Of a stretch of DNA of 19,822 bases, positions 15,346 to 19,822 are shown piece by piece (within the stretch, counting starts at the first letter, position 1; the number at the start of each line of letters is the position of its first letter). Source of the stretch: Candidatus Saccharibacteria bacterium UBA1949. Lineage in GTDB: Bacteria; Patescibacteriota; Saccharimonadia; Saccharimonadales; Saccharimonadaceae. The position numbers and the translations under genes are program-made. Location: positions 1 to 19,822 of the forward strand of contig DDER01000038.1 in NCBI GenBank assembly GCA_002336735.1, read 5' to 3'. The notes beneath the pieces are model-generated. The model saw nothing but the letters and a program-made list of their open reading frames with translations, had not been told where the DNA came from and made no database searches.

Positions 15346-15492
15346 ATGAGTTTCTCGCCAGAACAATACATGGCGCTAAGCACGGCGGGTTATGGAAACT
15401 ACCTACCAACTGACACAGGCCAGACAATGGGTAATATTTTACCAAAGATTCGAGACAACATTCCGCCAAACCTGTTTACAAGTCGCGGATAG
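15346..15492 (+). pseudogene. Short ORF, probably the 5' stump of a broken gene
   Basis: 48 codons starting MSFSPEQYMALSTAGYGNYL, beginning 3 nt after the stop of the preceding frameshifted gene, with AGGAGG at 15328-15333 (12 nt before the ATG). I do not recognise a family. It runs without a break into DNA that, in another frame, encodes a HlyD C-terminus, so it looks like the beginning of a gene joined by deletion to the end of an unrelated one. It could also be a genuine small protein. Confidence 0.4.
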
Positions 15493-15647
15493 CTATTACA
15501 GATGATCGTACGTCCAAAGGGAATCGTATTGAGCTTATACCCGGAATGACAGTAACTGCAGAAGTAGTGACAGGTCAGCGCCGTATCATCGAATTTCTCC
15601 TTGATCCGCTCATGACGCATGTAGACGCGAGCTTTAAGGTACGTTAG
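15471..15647 (+). pseudogene. C-terminal relic of a HlyD-type type I secretion adaptor
   Basis: Reading frame 3 from about 15471 gives PVYKSRIAITDDRTSKGN, then RIELIPGMTVTAEVVTGQRR, then IIEFLLDPLMTHVDASFKVR and a stop at 15645-15647. This matches the family-defining C-terminus of HlyD/PrtE membrane-fusion proteins (in E. coli HlyD: GM.VTAEIKTG.RSVISYLLSPL...V.ESLRER). Only about 58 codons are present; the frame has no start and is closed upstream (stop at 15432). The full family is about 400 aa or more, so this is a fragment. HlyD bridges an inner-membrane ABC exporter to TolC in didermic Proteobacteria, which makes transfer from such a bacterium likely. The similarity is from memory of the family motif. 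Confidence 0.7.
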
Positions 15648-15659
15648 GTGCGCCGCTCC

Positions 15660-15688
15660 TTGAAAAATTTCCTCACTCCTGATACAAT
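15660..15688 (+). promoter_or_regulatory. rpsO promoter with extended -10
   Basis: TTGAAA (15660-15665), a 17-nt spacer ending in TGA, and TACAAT (15683-15688): a five-of-six -35 plus a TGn extended -10. ATG 15697 is 8 nt after the box, so the mRNA is predicted to have no leader or one of 1-2 nt. Confidence 0.75.
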
Positions 15689-15696
15689 TGCTAACT

Positions 15697-15963
15697 ATGA
15701 TTACAAAAGATAATAAAGCTAAGGCAATTGCTTTGACTCAGGTTGGCAAAAATGATGTCGGGAGCCCGCAGGCTCAGGTGTCGATTTTGACGGCTCGTAT
15801 CAAAGAGGTGACTGAACATCTCAAGACCAACAAGCACGATTTTATGGCGCGCCGCGGTCTGATTCAGATGGTAGGGCGACGCAAAAAGTTGCTCAAATAC
15901 CTCGAGACAAACGACTTTGAAAGCTACAAAGCAGTTGTTGCCAAACTCGGCCTGCGCAAGTAG
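15697..15963 (+). CDS. rpsO: 30S ribosomal protein S15
   Basis: 88 aa, the normal length of S15 (about 89). Binds 16S rRNA early in small-subunit assembly. Family marks: DVGSPQAQVSILTARIKEVTEHLKTNKHDF, MARRGLIQMVGRRKKLLKYLE. The start is ATG 15697; an upstream TTG at 15688 would start inside the -10 box. No leader is predicted, so the translational autoregulation by leader RNA known in other bacteria appears impossible here. A strong terminator follows. rpsO normally precedes pnp; here two minus-strand genes separate them. Confidence 0.97.
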   Translation: MITKDNKAKAIALTQVGKNDVGSPQAQVSILTARIKEVTEHLKTNKHDFMARRGLIQMVGRRKKLLKYLETNDFESYKAVVAKLGLRK

Positions 15964-15980
15964 CGAGTGATATATAGGCA

Positions 15981-16011
15981 AAAACCACTCGCGCTCAGTG
16001 AGTGGTTTTTT
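15981..16011. terminator. Bidirectional intrinsic terminator between rpsO and the L,D-transpeptidase
   Basis: AAAACCACTC (15981-15990), a 9-nt loop, and GAGTGGTTTT (16000-16009) make a perfect 10-bp stem followed by T through 16011. The matching A run on the left gives a U-tail for the minus strand. It lies 17 nt after the rpsO stop and just past the stop of the transpeptidase. Confidence 0.85.
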
Positions 16012-16012
16012 G

Positions 16013-17461
16013 CTACCAATGAACAATGACGGGCGTGCCGATAGGGGCCCAAGCGTAGAGTTGCTCAGCATCGGGGTTGCGTAGCCCGACGCATCCTGAC
16101 GTACTGTTGACCGCGCCAAAATACTCCGGCTTAGCCCAATAATTGCCGTGAATTGCATAGTTGCCACTGTAATAATTGACCCATTGAACATTTGGGACAT
16201 TGTAGGGCGTACCATAGCCCGTGATACCGCGCATTGTTTGGCTACGGACTTTGAGATAAATTTTGTGTTCACCAGTCAAGGTGGGCGATACGGATAATCC
16301 TGCGGAAGCAGGGTATGCCATCACGAGCTTGTCTTTTTCGTACGCTTCAACACGCAGACGTGATAGATTGACGTTGATCCATTTGTCATATTCATTCACG
16401 ACAACACGTTGCGGCGGCGCATCACTGAGAGTGAGCGTGGCATCGACAGTTTGTTTCTTGGGTAGGCTGGTTGCAATCTGGGCAGCAACTGATTGAATAT
16501 TGGTCACTCCTGTGCCGCCGCTACCGGGGAAAATAATAATCTCAGCTCCAGTCGATGTACGCATGACGACGCGCCGACTAGGTGCCGACTCATATTCGCT
16601 GGAGATATCCTTGAGATACTGGACGATGAGCTCGTCTTTGAATGCGAAATTTTTGCCGTCATTGGTTACCCAGCTGGTAATCTGTGCTGGCGTGGGCTGG
16701 AACGTGTCGTTGTGGATACGGAGCGTCACGGGTGTTGACGTAATCGCTCGCGCGTCGAGCACAATGTGTTGGAGGGAGGCAGCAGTGATAGCGGGCTGAA
16801 GGGGCAATTTGGTCAGGGTAAACTCTAATGGCTTGTGGTGAGCGGCACGGTCTTTGAGTGATTCGCTTGGTAAAGCGATCGTATAGGCGGAGCCGATTTT
16901 TTCTGGTGTAGCGCGGACTTCTTCGCCTGAAGTATCGATTGTCGAATCAACCGGCGCTTCGATAACTTGGGTTAGCTTAGTAGTGACAAAATCGCTGAGT
17001 TTCCTATCATCGATACGCAGCAAGTAAGGTGAAGTGATTGGGTGCCAAAATGCCAATTTGTCCCAAAATTTGGCGTTTTGTTGTTTGGCGCGGACACTAT
17101 CGTATGTTCCTTCGCCGTCAATAGAGAGACCGACATCGGCTAGTTGATAGCGAGCTTTTTTGCCATCTTTGTCTATAACAGTGATGGCGCGCGCCTGATA
17201 AGCGGTACGTAGCCTATCGATCGTTGCGGTGCGCTCGGTGTCGCGCCCGATGCGGACGCTACCGACTGTGAAATCGGTCAATGAACCCCGTAGGATATAT
17301 GCGCCGACGACAGCGCTGATTGTTAGCACGATGAGCGCGCTTGCAACCCCGCGACGAACATGTTTGCTGCCGAGATGCCGTACTTTAATGTGCGATTCAA
17401 CGAACTGTTGCGGCAGGGTAACTGCCGCATTTTGGCTATGTGATTTATTTTTCTTTTGCAT
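16013..17461 (-). CDS. Membrane-anchored L,D-transpeptidase (YkuD)
   Basis: 482 aa. Cross-links or modifies peptidoglycan outside the membrane. Short basic cytoplasmic N-terminus, one membrane helix (about 38-57, GVASALIVLTISAVVGAYIL), then a long exterior region (about 60-355) resembling the repeated PG-binding/VanW-associated domains often fused to YkuD, and a C-terminal YkuD domain (about 360-482). Active-site residues are His438 in YAIHGNYW and Cys457 in NSTSGCVGLRN. The usual S/T-H-G-C-x-R signature is changed: Ser at 455 for His and Gly at 459 for Arg. Cys and the upstream His are kept, so activity is plausible. The start at ATG 17461 has no Shine-Dalgarno; a TATAAT box lies 20 nt upstream. 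A cell-wall role fits a monoderm. Confidence 0.93.
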   Translation of the reverse strand: MQKKNKSHSQNAAVTLPQQFVESHIKVRHLGSKHVRRGVASALIVLTISAVVGAYILRGSLTDFTVGSVRIGRDTERTATIDRLRTAYQARAITVIDKDGKKARYQLADVGLSIDGEGTYDSVRAKQQNAKFWDKLAFWHPITSPYLLRIDDRKLSDFVTTKLTQVIEAPVDSTIDTSGEEVRATPEKIGSAYTIALPSESLKDRAAHHKPLEFTLTKLPLQPAITAASLQHIVLDARAITSTPVTLRIHNDTFQPTPAQITSWVTNDGKNFAFKDELIVQYLKDISSEYESAPSRRVVMRTSTGAEIIIFPGSGGTGVTNIQSVAAQIATSLPKKQTVDATLTLSDAPPQRVVVNEYDKWINVNLSRLRVEAYEKDKLVMAYPASAGLSVSPTLTGEHKIYLKVRSQTMRGITGYGTPYNVPNVQWVNYYSGNYAIHGNYWAKPEYFGAVNSTSGCVGLRNPDAEQLYAWAPIGTPVIVHW

Positions 17462-17481
17462 TATGTATGAATACCACTTAT

Positions 17482-17487
17482 ATTATA
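17482..17487 (-). promoter_or_regulatory. -10 box of the L,D-transpeptidase gene
   Basis: TATAAT on the minus strand (17487-17482), 20 nt before ATG 17461, giving a leader of about 14 nt with no Shine-Dalgarno. At a 17-nt spacing the -35 would be ATTGTT (17510-17505), a poor match that is part of an inverted repeat. Confidence 0.5.
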
Positions 17488-17491
17488 CCGC

Positions 17492-17510
17492 ATTGTTGTC
17501 AGGCAACAAT
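17492..17510. promoter_or_regulatory. Inverted repeat over the -35 region of the L,D-transpeptidase
   Basis: ATTGTTG (17492-17498), 5-nt centre, CAACAAT (17504-17510): a perfect 7-bp dyad covering the place where the -35 box should be. It could be an operator for a dimeric regulator. No T run follows, so it does not look like a terminator. Confidence 0.35.
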
Positions 17511-17524
17511 ACTTTTGACTAATT

Positions 17525-17557
17525 GAAGACCCCGAGAGGGCAGGGTCTTCTCGGGGT
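17525..17557. terminator. Two mutually exclusive hairpins after the 87-aa gene
   Basis: GAAGACCC (17525-17532) pairs with GGGTCTTC (17543-17550), while ACCCCGAGA (17529-17537) pairs with TCTCGGGGT (17549-17557). Both stems are perfect and share bases, so only one can form. The structure begins 10 nt after the stop of the minus-strand 87-aa gene and lies upstream of the transpeptidase promoter. No proper U-tract follows, so it may be a pause, attenuator or processing site and not a simple terminator. Confidence 0.45.
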
Positions 17558-17566
17558 AGCGTACGC

Positions 17567-17830
17567 CTATAATTTAGCGAGCGCCAATCCTACCGTAGAG
17601 AGCAGATCATAGGGAGAGATCTTTGTCCCGCCGGCTGCGATTGACAGCAAGGCAGCTGCCAGGCTGGCAAGTGCGCTGGCGACGATGAGCGGGTCCTCAT
17701 TTATCATCTCAGAGCGCAACAGCGCGATGTATTCATGTATGGTCCCGGTGCCGTCCATGCTCTGCAGCCGCGCCGTCAGAATCGCCATAGCGCTCTGCAT
17801 CCCTGGGGCTGGGCTTGAATACTCGGTCAT
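17567..17830 (-). CDS. Small protein of unknown function, 87 aa
   Basis: Start ATG 17830 has AAGAGG 7 nt upstream; an in-frame ATG at 17848 without a Shine-Dalgarno would add 6 residues. The N-terminal half is polar and helical (MTEYSSPAPGMQSAMAILTA, ending in EYIALLRSEMI). Residues about 50-70 form an Ala/Leu-rich hydrophobic stretch (DPLIVASALASLAAALLSIA) followed by GGTKISPYDLLSTVGLALAKL. This could be a membrane-associated helix or a helical bundle; I do not recognise a family. It has its own promoter with an extended -10, divergent from pnp by about 45 bp between boxes. Confidence 0.65.
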   Translation of the reverse strand: MTEYSSPAPGMQSAMAILTARLQSMDGTGTIHEYIALLRSEMINEDPLIVASALASLAAALLSIAAGGTKISPYDLLSTVGLALAKL

Positions 17831-17876
17831 GTGCAAACCTCTTTTCATCTCGTTGTGATGAGGGGCTATCTATTTC

Positions 17877-17905
17877 ATTATATCACTTTATTTGTATAAA
17901 TGCAA
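17877..17905 (-). promoter_or_regulatory. Promoter of the 87-aa gene
   Basis: Minus strand: TTGCAT (17905-17900), 17-nt spacer ending in TGA, and TATAAT (17882-17877), an extended -10. It predicts a leader of about 40 nt with a Shine-Dalgarno before ATG 17830. Confidence 0.6.
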
Positions 17906-17926
17906 GTACCGCATCGTAACTTTCTC

Positions 17927-17935
17927 TGATATAAT
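17927..17935 (+). promoter_or_regulatory. pnp promoter, extended -10
   Basis: TGA followed by TATAAT (17930-17935). No good -35 at 17 nt. It faces away from the 87-aa gene promoter. A start near 17942 gives a leader of about 105 nt. Confidence 0.6.
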
Positions 17936-17955
17936 AGGCTTAGCCCTCACACAGA

Positions 17956-18007
17956 GTAAGTGGTGGATAGAAGATCTTGCACACAAAGTTTTCTACCCGT
18001 TACTTAC
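17956..18007 (+). promoter_or_regulatory. Long hairpin in the pnp leader
   Basis: GTAAGT (17956-17961) pairs with ACTTAC (18002-18007); pairing continues inwards through G-U pairs, GG/CC and TAGAA (17968-17972) with TTCTA (17991-17995), with one A-C mismatch, closing a loop near 17976-17987. About 19 base pairs in all. A hairpin in the pnp leader, cut by RNase III, mediates PNPase autoregulation in E. coli; the same role here is an inference. Confidence 0.55.
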
Positions 18008-18047
18008 CGGCTATAGGTGAGTGGTCTAATAAAAAGGAGGCTCATAT

Positions 18048-19822
18048 ATGAGTACTATCAACCCCAATGGCAAGGATATTATCTCTGTCACGACAGATTT
18101 TTGTGGAGCGCCGTTGACGCTCGAGGTCAATCGCGTCGGATTTCGGACTACCGCCAGCGTGCTCGTTAGCTACCGCGACACGGTCGTGCTTGGGACGGCA
18201 ATGGTCGGCTCGCGACCAGTCGTCCTCGATTATTTCCCGCTGTCGATCGACTATGAAGAAAAAATGTATGCAGCTGGCAAAATCAGCGGCTCAAGGTTTA
18301 TCAAGCGCGAGGGGCGGCCAAGCGATGAAGCAATTCTGATCGGCCGCTTGATAGATCGACCGATTCGACCATTGTTTCCCAAAGGCTATCGCCAGGAAGT
18401 TCAGGTCGTGGCAAGCGTTCTCAGTATGGATCCTAATTTCCGCCCAGATATGATAGCGATGATTGCCGCCTCAAGCGCGCTCATGCTGACAGGCACGCCA
18501 TTTGATGGGCCTGTTGCCGGTGTGCGTATTGGTCGTGTCGATGGCGAATTCCGCGCATTTCTCACAGCCGACGAGCGGGCTAAGAGTGACCTCGATCTTG
18601 TCGTCGCTGGTATCGAAAGCGGTATTACTATGGTAGAGGCCGGCGCCGAGGAAGTTGATGAGCAAGTCATCATCGATGCGCTTACGTGGGCACACAAAGC
18701 ATTTCAACCAGCAATTACTTTGCAGCGAGAGCTCGCTGCCAAAATTGCGCCTGTCGCACAGGAGTATGAGCTTGTATTGCCAGACGAAGCGATCCAGAAA
18801 TCTGTTGATGAATGGGTAAGCGGCAAATTTGGCGCCGCACTCCATCGACCATATCCAGAGCGCAACGAGATGATCAACGAAATTCGTTGGGCGTTTCATG
18901 CTGAGATGCAAGAGATGGTTGGTGAGGACTATGCCGACCTCCGCGATGCTTACGACGAAGCATTCACTATGGCACTGCACAAAGATGTCCGTCACGGTAT
19001 CGTCGAGAGCGGCACGCGTCCTGATGGCCGTGCACTCGATGAAATCAGGCAGCTTTCAAGCGAAGTTGGCATACTGCCGCGCGCTCATGGCTCAAGCCTA
19101 TTTACACGGGGCGTAACACAGGGGCTCAATATCGTCACGCTTGCACCGCTCAGCTACGCACAGATGGTCGACACGATGGAAGTCACCGACGGCGAACGCC
19201 GCTACATGCATCACTATAACGCGCCAGGCTATACGGTCGGTGAAGTCCGTCGCTTGGGTAGCCCAGGTCGCCGCGAAATAGGTCACGGCTACCTCGCCGA
19301 GCGTGCACTCACCGCAGTGCTCCCGTCCGAAGAAGAGTTTCCGTACGCCATCCGTAGTGTCACTGAAATCATGAGCCAAAATGGTTCGACATCGATGGCT
19401 GCCACTTGCTCCAGCTGTCTGGCACTCATGGATGCTGGTGTGCCGCTCAAACGTCCGGTCTCGGGTATCGCCATGGGCCTCATGATGGATGGCGACACGC
19501 CTCACGTCCTCAGTGATATCGCTGACGCCGAAGATTTCGCGGGCGACATGGACTTCAAGGTAACAGGTACCGAGCAAGGTATCACTGCGCTCCAAATGGA
19601 TATGAAAGTCCACGGCCTACCAGTTGAAATTCTTGCCGAAGCAATCAACAAGTCAAAACCTGGTCGTAAGCACATCCTAGCGCATATGATTTCTGTGATT
19701 CCCGCGCCTCGCAAGAGCCTCAGTCCATACGCACCTCGTATCGAAAAGATCAAGATCAACCCCGACAAGATTGGTGCGGTGATTGGTAAGGGCGGAGAAG
19801 TGATCAACAAAATCACCGCCGA
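18048..19822 (+). CDS. pnp: Polynucleotide phosphorylase, 3'-truncated by the window edge
   Basis: Phosphorolytic 3'-5' exoribonuclease of RNA turnover. Start ATG 18048 has AAGGAGG (18034-18040) 7 nt upstream. 591 codons are present and the frame is open to the last base. First RNase PH domain (about 14-145) with GKISGSRFIKREGRPSDEAI and RLIDRPIRPLFPKGY; the helical linker domain follows; second RNase PH domain (about 320-540) with HGSSLFTRGVTQGLNIVTLA, HHYNAPGYTVGE, RREIGHGYLAERAL, NGSTSMAATCSSC and the catalytic-site GDMDFK (about 499-504). The window ends in the KH domain (IGAVIGKGGEVINKI); the S1 domain would lie beyond. The leader holds a long hairpin. Confidence 0.97.
   Translation, partial: MSTINPNGKDIISVTTDFCGAPLTLEVNRVGFRTTASVLVSYRDTVVLGTAMVGSRPVVLDYFPLSIDYEEKMYAAGKISGSRFIKREGRPSDEAILIGRLIDRPIRPLFPKGYRQEVQVVASVLSMDPNFRPDMIAMIAASSALMLTGTPFDGPVAGVRIGRVDGEFRAFLTADERAKSDLDLVVAGIESGITMVEAGAEEVDEQVIIDALTWAHKAFQPAITLQRELAAKIAPVAQEYELVLPDEAIQKSVDEWVSGKFGAALHRPYPERNEMINEIRWAFHAEMQEMVGEDYADLRDAYDEAFTMALHKDVRHGIVESGTRPDGRALDEIRQLSSEVGILPRAHGSSLFTRGVTQGLNIVTLAPLSYAQMVDTMEVTDGERRYMHHYNAPGYTVGEVRRLGSPGRREIGHGYLAERALTAVLPSEEEFPYAIRSVTEIMSQNGSTSMAATCSSCLALMDAGVPLKRPVSGIAMGLMMDGDTPHVLSDIADAEDFAGDMDFKVTGTEQGITALQMDMKVHGLPVEILAEAINKSKPGRKHILAHMISVIPAPRKSLSPYAPRIEKIKINPDKIGAVIGKGGEVINKITA

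Noticed and set aside
15691..16272. Minus-strand ORF of 193 codons across rpsO and the end of the L,D-transpeptidase
   Set aside because: It crosses a strong terminator and overlaps two certain genes; its sequence has no family resemblance.
18471..18995. Minus-strand ORF of 174 codons inside pnp, and a similar one at 19098-19613
   Set aside because: Both are antisense shadows of conserved PNPase coding sequence with no start signal.
1..19822. tRNA or rRNA genes, CRISPR arrays, insertion sequences, attachment sites
   Set aside because: No cloverleaf-like segment, no regularly spaced direct repeats, no transposase or integrase motif and no terminal inverted repeats were seen on either strand by eye.

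Overview
The window is a compact, gene-dense stretch of bacterial chromosome, most likely from Candidatus Saccharibacteria (TM7) or a close Patescibacteria/CPR relative. This rests on reduced or divergent housekeeping proteins (a DnaG whose zinc ribbon has lost its second Cys pair, a TruB without room for a PUA domain, a PolA without proofreading residues, an S20 with a Lys/Ala/Pro tail), a monoderm-type L,D-transpeptidase, a GFTVVE-type pseudopilin and start codons placed directly behind -10 boxes. UGA is used as a stop (mutM and the HAD gene), so the recoded Gracilibacteria/SR1 code does not apply. Lineage is inferred from protein recognition, not from a search.

Layout. 1-3176 (+): 3' part of dnaG, then rpoD/sigA overlapping it, then a P-loop kinase overlapping sigA. 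A second P-loop kinase (3165-3635, -) meets the first tail to tail. 3743-7888 (+): polA, a 303-aa protein with a PD-(D/E)XK-like signature, and a membrane-anchored protein. 7910-10841 (+): HAD hydrolase, mutM and holA with overlapping ends, then a type IV pseudopilin with its own promoter inside the end of holA. 10901-11308 (-): rpsT, divergent from a DHH-like protein (11484-13178, +), followed by truB and an aldose-1-epimerase-like gene. 14600-15650 is a decayed block: a gene with one or two frameshifts, a short ORF, and a stranded C-terminus of a HlyD-type type I secretion adaptor. 15697-15963 (+): rpsO, ending in a terminator shared with an L,D-transpeptidase on the minus strand (16013-17461). 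A small unknown gene (17567-17830, -) follows. pnp (18048 to the window end, +) has a leader with a long hairpin.

How the genes relate. dnaG-sigA is the classical macromolecular synthesis pair. DHH-truB-...-rpsO-...-pnp is a stretched remnant of the conserved order rbfA-nrnA-truB-ribF-rpsO-pnp. mutM, holA and polA form a replication/repair cluster. The pseudopilin and L,D-transpeptidase belong to the cell surface.

The most notable observations are: (i) two start-site architectures, since nine genes begin 6-10 nt after a -10 hexamer with no Shine-Dalgarno sequence (predicted leaderless mRNAs), while operon-internal genes, rpsT, the 87-aa gene and pnp have Shine-Dalgarno sequences; (ii) the HlyD C-terminal relic in a probably single-membrane organism; (iii) a DHH-fold protein whose catalytic motif is eroded and which carries a roughly 300-residue Pro/Ser/Ala-rich tail; (iv) the changed DnaG zinc ribbon.
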